Shown here: positions 10,022-20,593 of the stretch, in pieces
Position numbering within the stretch: the stretch's first letter is position 1
Layout of the letters: every line of letters starts with the position of its first letter
Notes under the pieces: model-generated
The model's input: only the letters and a program-made list of their open reading frames with translations
Databases searched by the model: none
What the model was told of the DNA's origin: nothing
NCBI GenBank assembly: GCA_947396885.1
Contig: OX377202.1
Location: 16,616,001 to 16,680,000, forward strand
Source of the DNA: Heligmosomoides polygyrus polygyrus
Taxonomy: Eukaryota; Nematoda; Chromadorea; Rhabditida; Heligmosomidae
DNA length: 64,000 bases
Direction of reading: 5' to 3'
Made by a program: the position numbers and the translations under genes

Positions 10022-10840
10022 AAAGGAGCATGAATCCAGAAAAAGATCAACGAGAAAAGGATGCGAACAACACTGGAAATCTAACAGCAAGAATAGTAAA
10101 CAAAATTGAATTCTATTTAGTGAAGATGGTGAGCGTTTGAAGCATGACACATCTTAAACAACTTCATGGGTTATGCGCCCATTGTACACCGCCCTCTACT
10201 AGGTCATCATCGGTGCCACAACTCTGAACCAACGCAATAAAAGAGCGAAAAATTGCTTTGTATATGCGTCCCCAATAGCTGCGGAGAAAGTCTTTTTTTC
10301 TGTTAAGTCGTGGCTGGTCTCACGTCGATCTCTGGCTCCTCAACGGCGTCTGTAGACTATCTCCTTTAGCTGTATCCAAGTTCGATTGCCTTCGTGCAGC
10401 CGGTTACCATTTCCACTTATGCAACTTCTTCCACCCATAGAAATTTCAAGCCTCGCTACTGTTCCCATCCAACGAAGTCTGAGGCGCTGCGGGATGTTTT
10501 CAGAAACTCTTGCACCACACGGGACTCGAACCAGCACCCTCTGCTTTCCGTGTTTTTGCAGCATGCATTTGATCGCAACAAAACATGGAGTTTTTTTAGA
10601 GGCCACTTCAGGTTTAAGACAATTTGGAAGACATTGTTATTAAGGAGTTCCAGGCTACTCAAATTCCAACCTGATTCCCGGTAACCGCTCTGCTTAGGTA
10701 ACTCCACTTACTTGATTACGATGTGCGATAGGGTATGCAAACCCAATCTCTAGTTGGCCTATGAAATCAATTGCTTGAAATTCTGATATCAGCTCATCAC
10801 TCGTGGTCGGCACATTCTGCATCGCATGGATATGTTATAC
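10022..10840. other. Spacer with a B-box-like word on the minus strand
   Basis: On the minus strand near 10505-10535 is TGGTTCGAGTCCCGTGTGG, a perfect B-box core, bracketed by CACGG / CCGTG arms. The neighbouring minus-strand sequence ATGTTTTGTTGCGATCAAA (~10566-10585) resembles the 19-bp word at 1031 and 50593. Probably a copy of the second tRNA-like repeat. The rest is unassigned. Confidence 0.35.
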
Positions 10841-10844
10841 ACAT

Positions 10845-11115
10845 CGACGGGAACTACCCAAGGAGGAACTTTCGTGAGCGTCTTATCGTTCATTGAGGTG
10901 TTTCATGAAGAATTCTCACCAAGGTGTTGGTGGCATGATAGTGTCCCATTGACATCCCTTGGAATCCAGCCAATCACACTTCTCGTCCAGCAGCGCTGTA
11001 GGCGATGCGCACAGCGACCCATCTAATTTTCGACGATGGTCAAAGCACAGCGTCTTTAATTCTCGAACGTCGACGAATCTCAGAACTTTGGCAGCCTTTT
11101 ACAAAGAAGAGAAGA
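10845..11115 (-). pseudogene. RTE 3'-end fragment, decayed
   Basis: Antisense to the + strand, this matches the last ~90 codons of the intact RTE ORF. The words TTCATGAAGAATTCTCACC, GACATCCCTTGGAATCCAG, CTTCTCGTCCAGC and CATCTAATTTTCGACGA line up with 1940-2090 in the same order and spacing. Divergence is much higher than in the fragment at 175-645, so this is an older insertion. Confidence 0.7.
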
Positions 11116-11850
11116 ATATGCATAGTAGAAGCGCTCTACAACCTTGAAACGGCAGCAAGTGCTATCCCAGTCAAGAAATTTCTTAAGACCAGAAAAGGCA
11201 TATAACTTTAGGGGCATTCCCAACAATATAAAGTGCTCTTAATAATTTGCTAGAATGCTGCGTTTCTTAGAGTTTTTATTTTTAGGAGAATGCCAAGAAG
11301 TCGATAACATGACAGATAACAGACATTTTCTTTGTCAGAATTTTTTGAATGCATCATCTCAACACACATCGAATAGTAATCTATTTCTGAAGCTCCAATA
11401 TTTGAAGGAAGATTTGATTTATGCATAGCCATACAAAAAGATGAAGTATATTTAGTATTGAAGAAAGGTTTGGCAGTAAGGCTTTATTATTTCAGTTAGG
11501 GTAACTGCAGTTGGTAGTAGTTGGTTTGCACCGTGTTGCTGAGAGCGTGTGCATAGACTCTTCTTCGAGTCGTGATCTGTTCCCTTTTAAGCCACCTTCT
11601 CCTTCGTTGTTTTTTGAGCATTGCTTTTCTATTACGGCTGAAAATTGCCTGTCTTAAAATAAACAAGGTGGCGACGGCCTAAAAAGAATAAGAGGGGAGT
11701 GGCTTAGTAGTGCGTAAAGCATTTCAGAAAAAAACTAAGACGGAAAGTGGAGTGTAACGGCTAAAAAACCGGAATACGAAGCAGGGAATGCAAAAACACA
11801 GCTTTTTTCGAAACCGCATTCAGAAAGGCCCGCATCCAGAAAGGCATCAG
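11116..11850. other. AT-rich spacer, no gene recognised
   Basis: Short open frames only, no domain, no second copy noticed within the window. Confidence 0.35.
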
Positions 11851-11852
11851 AA

Positions 11853-11932
<80 letters not shown>
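11851..11932. repeat. (ATT)n microsatellite, ~27 units
   Basis: Uninterrupted ATT triplets forming the tail of the CR1-like copy on the minus strand; likely length-polymorphic. Confidence 0.95.
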
Positions 11933-11933
<1 letters not shown>

Positions 11934-12097
11934 TATTACATGATCAGCATAACAATATACCGTCATGTGAAGGTAAACTTAAACACCTGTAACAACAATA
12001 AACTCACAATAAAAGAGAGTGAAAACACAACTAATGTTAAGAACAACTACTAGAGCACCCACTAGATCAGAAGCTGGTTCACTAGTCTCTTAAATCG

Positions 12098-12679
12098 TCA
12101 AAGCGTATTGGGAATGTTTAAACGTTTAAAAATTTTATTGTATTCTAAAGCAGCCCGATGACAAGAGAAATACAATCTGAGGTTTGATCTAGGTCTAGTC
12201 AGGACAATCTTCAAACAGTCCCCTCGCGTCGCTGAAACTTGAAATGAGAACAGCTTCCCCTTATCTATACGTACCAATCCATGCAAAATTTTAAAGAGCA
12301 GTATTAGCTCATTACGTTTTCTCCTGAGATCCAAAGTGCGCAGCCCCAAAAATTTATTTCTCTCACTGCTATAGTTAAATCCGTAGACTCGCAACATTAA
12401 CTTCCGGGTGAAGTCGTTTTGAACTTTTTCCAAAGTTCTAATAAGGATCTTCTTGTGTGGCGAGTAAACTGATGTGCCATATTCAAGAATGGGGCGAATG
12501 TAGGTTTTGTAGGCCTTGATCAGCACTAATGGATCTTTGGTCTTCAGCGCTCTGAACAATTTATGGGTTTTACGTGCAGCCTTTCTAGTTATCTCGCTGA
12601 TGTGATCATCAAAACTCAAGTTGTGCGTGATGATAAATCCAAGGTCACGCGCCTTCTGAACAAAATCAATACCTAACAA
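12098..12679 (-). pseudogene. CR1-like reverse transcriptase, C-terminal 193 aa
   Basis: Open over 193 codons, corresponding to the thumb/C-terminal part of a CR1/Jockey-type reverse transcriptase. Visible blocks are DLGFIITHNLSFDDHI (~residues 12-27), FRALKTKDPLVLIKAYKTY and IRPILEYGTSVYSPH (~45-80), then LEKVQNDFTRKLMLR and LGLRTLDLRRKRNE. The catalytic core with YADD is missing, so the fragment cannot be active although the frame is open; insertion is probably recent. It shares about half of these blocks with the copy at 35971-36786, so at least two subfamilies are present. Confidence 0.8.
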
Positions 12680-12690
12680 TACCTATTTTT

Positions 12691-13079
12691 ATTTTATTTT
12701 TCTCAAACAAAGCTTTCGGAGGAACAAAATACTTTACAGATTGATGCACATCCTTAGCGAATAGCATGATATAATGAAGCATGATTTCGTAGCATGATTC
12801 CTGGAGCTATGGTTGGTTCAGTAGACTAAAATAAGTGTAAAGACCTGTTCTACTATAAAAACCTTCTCACTTTTTCTTATCTATTATATTTCCAACTACA
12901 GCTGTTCGTTTGACTTTTGTTGCTGCAGATTTTTGAACAGTTATCTAGAAGGTTTGACGCTCTCCCAAGCGAATGTGTTTATCTTCAGCATGCCGGCATT
13001 AGCGCCATTTTTTGTATCTCTTTGTCGGTGTTATAATTCTTTTAAATGCTATTTTGTCCCAATTACGGCTTTTCTCAAG
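12691..13079. other. AT-rich spacer, possible 5' part of the Tc relic
   Basis: Directly upstream of the Tc-like transposase relic. It may contain that element's left end, but no matching inverted repeat was found. Confidence 0.3.
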
Positions 13080-14022
13080 ATGTCAAACCATCGCACTGCG
13101 ATTTTGGAGCTTTATCGTCAAGAAAAGCAGCAATGCGACATCGTCAACCAGTCGACTGCCTCCGCAGAAACTCGTTGATATAAGGAGCTCGGCCATAAAG
13201 GTGTTTCTGCACAAGGAAGAAGTCCCACTGTCAATACGCCAAAGATCCGGAATACCATCGAGAAGCGAAAAATCCCGAATCCGAGGGTCTCGTGAGAAAA
13301 ATTGCCCGTTATATCAGTGTCAGTCTCACATCGGTTCATCAAATAGCGGGAAAGAAACGCGAACTGAAGCCCTACACGCTCCATAAAGTGCAGCTGTTGG
13401 TGGACAAGATTAAGCGCGAACGGCTCCATTGATGCCGACAGCTCAAGCTGAGGTCGCGGGTGGGAGCGAACCTGGAGTAGGCTCACAACCCCCAAACCGG
13501 CAGTACCTGATCTGAAGAGGCTCCAGCCACCTATGTATGCCATCGCCAAACATTGTCAAAATCCAGGCGCTCATGCTTTGGGGAGAAAATATACAGCAAC
13601 GAAAGGACCATGGTTTTTGTGGGAAGAAGTAAAAAGTAAATTAAAATGTGTACCGATGGGGCATCTTTGAGGCTATTGTACTTTTCTGGTTCCAGTAGCA
13701 CTTCAATAATGCGCAGTGGACGTTTCAACAAGACTCAGTCCTTGCTTACAGCGAAAAGTACGCAAGCATTGTGCAAGGACAATTTTACGGTCTTCATCAT
13801 GTCTGCGGAATGGCCACCGCAATCCTCGGATCTGGTTCCGACGGTCTAAAGCGTGTGGTCCATCTTGATGGCCAGGAAAGCCACCACACTCCGGAGGCCC
13901 AAAAGGAATTTCTACGTCGGCAGTGGGAACGACTATCTCAGATGATTGCCAAAGACTTCACCGAGCGTTTTGACTTCTGTGTTCGCGTCAAAGGAGGCCA
14001 TCTCGAATCCGGTCGAATATAG
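13080..14022 (+). pseudogene. Tc1/IS630-like transposase relic
   Basis: Read across frameshifts, this keeps the order of a Tc1-type transposase. An N-terminal helix-turn-helix starts NHRTAILELYRQEKQQCDIV (13080-13140), then YKELGHKG, VNTPKIRNTIEKRKIPNPRVS-like text (~13180-13290), a TFQQDS second catalytic block near 13725, EWPPQSSDLVP near 13810 (the W-PPYSPDLNP block), SVWSILMARK, and a C-terminal FDFCVRVKGGHLESG. The first catalytic Asp block (FTDEK) is not recognisable, and at least five stops or frameshifts occur. It would have cut and pasted its own DNA at TA sites. Ends were not delimited; a candidate right end is near 14120 (GGAACGCTCTGTGTAA). Confidence 0.75.
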
Positions 14023-14374
14023 TGTTGCCTAGTGTCTATGTTGTTGTTATTTGCGTATTAATTTATTAACTTGTCAGTTGTTTCATAGATATAATTAAAA
14101 ATACCTTCATCACCTTATTTTGGAACGCTCTGTGTAAGTTATGGAACTCGTTCTAAGCGCCTCCTTTATGCATTGTACAAAAGGACGTGACGTGGCTCAC
14201 TTCAAAAATGCTTTCACTGCCACGATCTTTATTCCTTGTCCTTCATACATCAGAAGCCTGGTTGTACATTTTAACAGCTGCGGTAGCCCAATTTCTGAAT
14301 GGTTAAAAAGAGAAGGTTAAAGGGAACATTCACTTATCCGTTTCATTTCATTACAACAAATCTAACTATGCCAA
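14023..14374. other. Spacer between Tc relic and CCP pseudogene exon
   Basis: AT-rich; may include the Tc element's 3' flank and former intron of the CCP paralog. Confidence 0.3.
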
Positions 14375-14520
14375 GTTAAGCTTATCTGCCATTACGGACT
14401 TCTACTGAATCCACTCAAGCAACTTGCGTGAATGGTAGATGGATTCCAGAAACAGGGTTCTGCACACGATGTTCCTTCAAAAATTATGGAAAATTTGTCC
14501 TCCCTATTGCTTTAAAATAG
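14375..14520 (+). pseudogene. CCP module, last exon of the decayed paralog (frameshifted)
   Basis: Two frames together give the second half of a CCP module. VKLICHYG (14375-14398) holds cysteine 2. After a 1-nt frameshift comes TQATCVNGRWIPETGFCTRC (to 14472) with cysteine 3, the conserved Trp, cysteine 4 and one extra Cys. The last exon of the intact gene ends the same way: YCQNGTWTPPLGACFGRCT. Here the frame runs on to a TAG at 14518. No clear acceptor precedes it. Together with 8241-8415 it marks an upstream tandem paralog, now broken, whose body was invaded by SINEs, CR1-like LINE, RTE and Tc sequences. Confidence 0.6.
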
Positions 14521-15413
14521 CTATCTGCTTGTCTTCACGATCCTCTGAGTACTATTGCTGGTATACGATTGTCTGACCATAAAAATAATTCTAACTCTCG
14601 TCTACAAAGGACTTGTCGTGGATCTCCACAGTGCATAAGTGGTGTCACGTTTTCCAACCAGTCACTACACGCTATGACCGTCGGGTAATCGCAATCCGAT
14701 GATGTGCAGAAAAGGGCATATCCGCAGTCAATTAATGGAGTACAATGAACAGTTCATGCGTATGCACTGCAGAACTGTACTTACGAAACCAACTGTATAA
14801 CGTCGTCCTCGTTAAAAAACCTGTTCCCCTGTTCTAGGATTGCACTCACGCTTTCAGCAGCTCTTTTACGTCGTCGATTTGAAAAAATGGAGCTTTGCAG
14901 GCACATTGAAGAGGGCGGATAACAGTTATAAAGCAGGATTTGCTCTGATGTTCGGTTGAAAAGTGCCCTTTTCCCGCTACACAGCCGCAGATGAAGCGAT
15001 TTTAACGCTTTTGCTCTCCGGTTGCTTTCTCGTTTTTTTTACAAAATTGCTTTTTTCACCAATCAGTAAATGTCTCTTTAGAAATTACGGTGACGAAAGC
15101 ACCACGAACACCCATGACATTGCGATCTAACGAAGAGTAATATGAAAAGCATAATAAAAACGGATCTTTGAATACGCTTAGAAATTGGGTGCAGGAAGTT
15201 TCTGAGTAGTTTAAAAGGAGAAAACGATGTTTATGGAGAATTCGTTTGGGATTGCACATTTGTTCGGCGAAAATGCTTGGAAGGCTTTAGTCTCACCGTA
15301 GATGTAAGCAGAGATTTAAGAATTGGGTTTTGCAGTTTAGTCTTAAATTTTCTGTTACAGTACCGAACTTCAGTGAGCAGATTTTTTTGCCGATAACATA
15401 AGCGTTAAATATA
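14521..15413. other. Spacer, no gene recognised
   Basis: About 0.9 kb without a supported exon. The minus-strand open frame 15056-15259 has no recognisable motif. Confidence 0.35.
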
Positions 15414-16456
15414 TTAGGTTGTCCCATAAGTCCCCACCGTTTTTTCAACGATTCACTGCAGATGTCGCCGGCGGTCTCTTGCATAGCGCTGCATAACTTT
15501 CGAAAGAGAATGATTTGCTCTATCAGAAAATGTATTGCATTTTTTTCATCATGAATTTTCTCAATTTTTAGGTCGTTGGAGTAAAAGTGAAAAAGTGAAA
15601 AAGTAGCCATTTGCGCACTTGTTCTCTCCGCTTAGGTTTGGAATTTTTTGCACAGTTTTATAGCATTTGGAAGAGAATGTTCTGTGCTACAAGAATATGT
15701 GTTGGTACTATTTTCTCACTTGCCCTTTATTGATTTTTAGGCCATCAAATTGGGAACTCCGACTTTTCCGTCCGAATTTTTACCAAAACTCCGATTCTGT
15801 GGTTGGACTTTTTTGAGTGGTGTTATATGTCGTTTGGAAGAGGATGTCTTGCTAAGTAAGAATTTGTGTCGCGTTTATTGGCTCACGCTGATTTCTGTCG
15901 AATATCAACAACTGAAGAAGGAGAAGGAGTCGTTGGTGAAGACGATTTTTCTCTTTTTGGCATTTTGTTGATATTCAGTAGAAATCAATAAACGCGACAA
16001 ATGTTCTTATAGAACAAGACATCTTTTTTTGAACGACATATAACACCCACCCAAAAAGTCCAACCACAGAGCAGGAGCTGTCGGCAAAAATAACCATCCT
16101 CCTTCGAACGTCCCAATTTGATGACCTAAAAATCAATAAAGGACAAGTGAGCAAATAGCACTAACACATATTCCTGTAGTACAGAACATTGTCTTTCAAA
16201 TGCCATAAAAACTGCGGAAAAAATTACAAACCTAAGCGGAGAGAACAAGTGCGCAAATGGCTACTTTTCACTTTTTCGCTTTTCACTTCAACGACCTAAA
16301 AATTGACAAAATTCATGATGAAAAAGAAATGCAATACAGTTTCTGATAGAGCAAATCATTCTCTCTCGAAAGCTGTGCAGCGTTATGCAAGAGACCGCGG
16401 GTGAAATCTGCAGTGAATCGTTGAAAAAAACGGCGAAGACTTATGGGACAACCTAA
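15414..16456. mobile_element. Long foldback element 1 (1043 bp) with mariner-like ends
   Basis: Ends TTAGGTTGTCCCATAAGT and ACTTATGGGACAACCTAA are inverse copies, flanked by TA on both sides (15412-15413, 16457-16458). Both arms extend far inward, about 490 bp each, as imperfect inverse repeats. For example TTTGCGCACTTGTTCTCTCC near 15612 pairs with its reverse complement near 16240, and GTTATATGTCGTTTG near 15822 with a match near 16035. The arms meet near 15915-15965. There is no transposase. The terminal sequence is of the mariner kind, so it was probably moved by a mariner transposase. Transcription would give a ~0.5-kb hairpin RNA. Confidence 0.88.
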
Positions 16457-16962
16457 TAGTTGACACAATTGATACTCTTCCAATATTCTTTATTGGCAAG
16501 CTTTCGCTGCTAAGCGGCTTCCTAAGGCCTTAGATAACATTACATATAGTGATTACCATCATCAAAACATACAACAATAACGGTAGACGCAAGCCAAGCG
16601 GGCCTTGCTAACAGAGCCTCACTACAGCTACGCTCCTTACAAATAAAGTTACTGTAAACAACATTGCCACTGATCTTCTTAATCACTACATGATAAGCCT
16701 CAGCGCATCGGTCTGTTCATCCCTACTGTTAAATTTGAGGTTCAGTCTATTTATTGCAAGGGCTTCGAGCAGTTTCTTTTCTAGCGGGCTTATCAGTGAG
16801 CGGTGTAATACGTTAACATTAATTGCAGGAGGATCTTCGTGAATGCGGTGGAGGGGCGGTGTCGTGAAAAGCTGTTTGTAGGGTAGCAAGCAGAGTTTTT
16901 AATTACGCATGAGACTTCGAGATAACTCTATTGTAAATGATCAGCATGGATAATCATGTATA
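16457..16962 (-). pseudogene. Penelope-like element 3' end (GIY-YIG domain tail)
   Basis: The minus frame at 16686-16889 reads ISPLEKKLLEALAINRLNLK followed by a short NSRDEQTDALRLI tail and a stop. The pattern '(I/L)xEALxIxxxxPxxNxRDE...LRLI' resembles the end of the GIY-YIG endonuclease of Penelope-like retroelements. The remaining sequence toward 16457 would be its 3'-UTR. No upstream reverse transcriptase is seen because foldback element 2 begins at 16963. Family assignment is from memory of the motif only. Confidence 0.4.
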
Positions 16963-18211
16963 GAGGGTGTCTCAAAAAATGCATACACTGTTTGAAAGCT
17001 GATAACTTTGCTTACAGTAATGATACTGCAGAAGTTAAAAGCTTATAGAAAAGCTTAAGAAAATAGAAATTTTCTTACACTTCAGCTGCGCTATGCACTC
17101 GTCTGAATTCCTGCCTTTTATACTCGATTGTCTTTACTTGAATACTTGTTGTAGTTCTTCCACAAAGTGGTCGTACCGATTGATTTGTGCTTTTTTAAGG
17201 TTTAGAAATTGAAAGACACTATGGCTTGCGAAAAACGCAGGGTATCCTAAAAAGTGCACGCACTACTTGAAAGTTTCTAACACTGCTGCTAGTGAAGCTT
17301 TAGAAAATGTTTGGGATCCATATGCATACGTGGAGCAACAAAATTTCTGTGGCGTGCACATAGTCAAGATTGCGCCATGCACCCGCCTGAAACCTTGCAT
17401 TTAAGGCCCGATTGATTGTGCATGGGCTGAATGCTTATCACAGTCTTGCTATTATTCGGCCACATTAACCTGTACTGCGCTCCTTTTAACGTTTAGTACT
17501 TGACAATCACGTAAAAGACACGTGGGACGTGAGTTTATTGATTCCAAAACTTATCGATCTCGCTATCGCTCTTACATCGCTCTCTACATATCTGAACCCA
17601 CAACAGAAGTCATGCCCGATTCTAGGCTTTCTTTGTGGAGGACAAATTTATCTTGAAGCGCTATTGAAAGTTCGAAAACATCGTTAAAGTGCAGAGGCGA
17701 TTTGCCGCAAAATTGAATCATGCGTGGGTTCCTCAACAATCAATCGGGTCTGAGATGTAAGGTTTCAGGCGGGGGCATGGCTCAATCTTGACTATTTGCA
17801 CAACTCAAAAATTTTGTTATTCTGTGCTGCATATGGATCTCCAACGTCTTCAAGAGCTTCATTAGCAGCAAGGTTAGAACCTTTCAATTAGTATCCGCAT
17901 TTGCTTAAGAAATCCTGTATTTTTCGCAGGCCATAGTGTCTTTTTTAAGAATTAAACCTTAAAAGAAGCACAAGTCAATTAATGCGGTCACTTTGTAAAG
18001 AAAATATAACAAGTATTCAAGCGAAACACAATCGATCGAGTGTAAAACGCAAGGTTTCAGACGAGTGCATGGAGCATACCATACCGCTCTCTCACTTCAG
18101 AAAATTTCTATTTTCTTTAGCTTTCATACGACCACATAAACTTCTCAGTACCTTTGCTGTAAGCAAAGTTATCATCTTCCAAACAGTGCATACATTTTTT
18201 GAGACACCCTG
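16963..18211. mobile_element. Long foldback element 2 (~1249 bp), AGGGTGTCTC ends
   Basis: Left end AGGGTGTCTCAAAAAATG and right end CATTTTTTGAGACACCCT are inverse copies next to TA dinucleotides (16961-16962 and 18212-18213). The arms are ~470 bp with ~75-85% match by eye (GATAACTTTGCTTACAG at 17002 pairs near 18160; GCACCCGCCTGAAACCTT... at 17378 pairs near 17765). The ~310-bp centre (17425-17735) is unpaired. A second end-like word, CAGGGTATCCTAAAAAGTGC, lies inside the left arm near 17242, suggesting a nested or duplicated end. No transposase is encoded. Confidence 0.85.
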
Positions 18212-18931
18212 TATTATAGCACGCTTTCGTGCAGAGAATCTCCATGAGATTTTGCCACTTCGGAGGAAAACGCAGCGGTACATAGTCTGCAAGTGATCGC
18301 AAAGGGCTATAAATCTTTGATGCATGATTCGGATTAACAGAGGGTCATGCAGAAAAAGTACAAGTGAATCATAGAGTATTAAAGGGATAGTAATCACGTA
18401 CGGGACGCCAGTGCGCGACAATAACAGCTATTCACTTGGATTTATTTCGCTCCTCGATTGAACAACAGCCTTTCTCCCACTGTACTGTCATGGATGCATT
18501 GCTTCAAGCGCATTGCATCCCAGCGTTTTTCACGAAATTCGCTCTCTGTTCATTTGAATTTTGATTGGAAACATGTTCTCATTCACCGTCGTCTAACGGA
18601 GCATCATCTCAAGGTTGAAGGATGAGCATGAACTACCTTGTTCCTCCACCTGACGAAAAACTGTGGTTTGACAGGACATTTTCTAATAATTAGCCTTAAT
18701 CTCCTCCTCCAGCGAGAGGAGATTCTGTCCATGTTCTCAACACTTGGGCAGTTCCGACCTACCTTTGAGGTAGTTCCCGGTAGGAGCTGCCATTTTACGG
18801 TAAATTTCCCATCTATTGGTACAAAATATCTAAGTGAGAGTCAAAATAACCTTCTTATTCTAAAACCCATCTAGCTGAATTTAAATTATGGCTATTGCAT
18901 TTTGATTCTGGTGTTGTTCTACATTAGAATA
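18212..18931. other. Spacer, no gene recognised
   Basis: Open frame 18638-18874 (+) has no recognisable domain and no splice support. Confidence 0.35.
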
Positions 18932-20227
18932 TTTGGCTGTCGCAAAGTTAATATCCGAAGTGGAAGGCTTACTTCAAACTGCTATAACTCAGGTTAAACC
19001 CAACTTTGTTACTTGAAGTAGAAACCATTAGATTCTACACAGTTTTGCTAAAGGACACTTAATGTGTTCAATCTTTTAAAATAAAAACTGAAATCACATG
19101 AAATACCGAAATCAAGGGGACACATTCAACACCGGCCAAATTAATAACTGTTTCCAAAGCAAATGAGAACCAAGAGCTCGGAAGAGTGATAGTCAGTGGG
19201 GGAAGGGTTGGAATAATATGGTGGGTGAGGGAGAACTTCGATACCTGAGTGGGTCAATTTTCGCCGAGTGATTTGTGAGGTGTGTGGCCTTGCGTTGTCC
19301 TGCAACAAGAGTCGCCCTCCTCTATTCATCGCTGCCGGTCATAATTTATGCAACTTCTCATACGTTTGGTCTAAATCACAGCAGAAAGACTTTGCTGTGA
19401 CTACCTGAACAGGCTGCAAAAAGCTATAATGGATTACTTCTTTACATCAGCGCCACGAAAAAGGCATAACTTTTTAGGGTGAAGGTTTAGGATTGGATGT
19501 TGGAGGAGCATCCTTATATACCCAGACGAATCCCCGCTTCCTGTTATCGTAAAGCACCCATTTTTTATCTAAGTCATAATACGGCTTACAAAAGGCCCAT
19601 TTTCAAAGCGAACCAGCAGCTTGGAGCAATTGTTGAAATGTGCCTGACGCTGCTCGTCGGTCAGTTCACGAGGCGCCCACTTCGACATCTTGTTCACCTT
19701 ACCGATTCTCGCCAAATGTCCTGCTGCTGTACAGTAATGTACGCCAAAGTCCTCTACTAACGTACGTGTATTCGTCTCTAGATTTGCTTCGACGACTCTC
19801 CTCAAAACTTCGTCATGCAGTTCGTCATGCGACGACCTGCACCCGCGACCTAGTTTCTCTTCGAGATCAGAATCGTCAGAAGCGAATTTTCGAAGCAGAG
19901 AGTCACCGTTCATTCGCAAGGACAATCCGTCCCAAAAGCTCTGCTAAGGTTACGGACTGTCCCTGCCACAGAATGTCCTAATTTAAGTTCGTAAAGCAAG
20001 ATGACTCGGTAGTCGCGTCGGTTCATGATTTTACGGAGCCCTGGAAAAGCTCGGCTAGAAAAAATACAGCGAGGTCCACATATGTTTTTTTCTAAAAGGG
20101 GAGTTTTTTGAAAGAGCTTACCGAGTGGTATGTGTGGCTTTCCCTAAGAGGGAATGATTTGGTGTAAAAAGCTTATTTATTTACATATACAGATTTCGAA
20201 ACGGATATTAATTTTGCGACAGCCTAA
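18932..20227 (-). mobile_element. mariner element, 1296 bp, TA target duplication
   Basis: Left end TTTGGCTGTCGCAAAGTTA and right end TAATTTTGCGACAGCCTAA are near-perfect inverse repeats of ~28 bp. TA flanks both sides (18930-18931, 20228-20229). Length is normal for a complete mariner. The broken transposase lies on the minus strand. Confidence 0.88.
19141..20018 (-). pseudogene. mariner transposase, frameshifted
   Basis: Starts near 20018 with MNRRDYRVILLYELKLGHSV, then hits a stop and shifts frame. The minus frame 19569-19925 holds the second DNA-binding part (SRTRTLVEDFGVHYC-like text) and a WAPRELTDEQRQAHF linker. The first catalytic block survives out of frame as LDKKWVLYDNRKRG (~19540), the second is LLQDNARPHT (~19310), and the third region is HPPYYSNPSPTDYH (~19220). 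So all three catalytic acidic positions are traceable, but several frame breaks make it inactive. Confidence 0.8.
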
Positions 20228-20580
20228 TATATGGTAAAAATGTTCAGGTTTATTTGAGAGTTTGCTCTTCCGTTCAACGAGTTGCAAAGTTATCATTATT
20301 GGCTCCAACATATTATCTGGGAAAACGTATAGAAAATTTCCTGCAAAAGAAGAAGCTCATAAATTGTGTGACTAGTGCCAAAAACTGTGTATACTACTCT
20401 TCCTTTTCCAAAGATTGCCATGCCGCTTGTGTGAATGTGTTTATTGTCTACAAAGTCTTTCTACAGGCTCTAGATCACAGTGAGTATTCCACTTCTCCCA
20501 CCCTATTCCGTTGTATCGGATATGTTTCGGAAACAACTTATTATGAACAGCTTCGTGCAGGATTCGTTGCTGAAACTTTC

Positions 20581-20589
20581 GTTTTTCAG
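20581..20589 (+). promoter_or_regulatory. Probable spliced-leader trans-splice acceptor of the CCP gene
   Basis: GTTTTTCAG ends 4 nt before the ATG at 20594. A strong TTTTCAG acceptor with no credible upstream coding exon, placed within 10 nt of the start codon, is the usual form of an SL1 site in nematodes. An ordinary cis-spliced 5'-UTR exon upstream would look the same. Confidence 0.6.
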
Positions 20590-20593
20590 TGCA

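Larger units (their letters stand above)
11851..12690 (-). mobile_element. CR1/Jockey-like LINE, 5'-truncated, with (TAA)n tail
   Basis: Minus-strand insertion: the C-terminal part of a reverse transcriptase ORF (12098-12679), about 165 bp of 3'-UTR, and a long TAA microsatellite at the 3' end (11851-11932 on the + strand, ~27 triplets). Position and orientation show that the microsatellite is the retrotransposon's tail. Confidence 0.75.

Noticed and set aside
11851..11932. CRISPR-like or satellite array
   Set aside because: Plain ATT microsatellite forming a LINE tail; no spacers.
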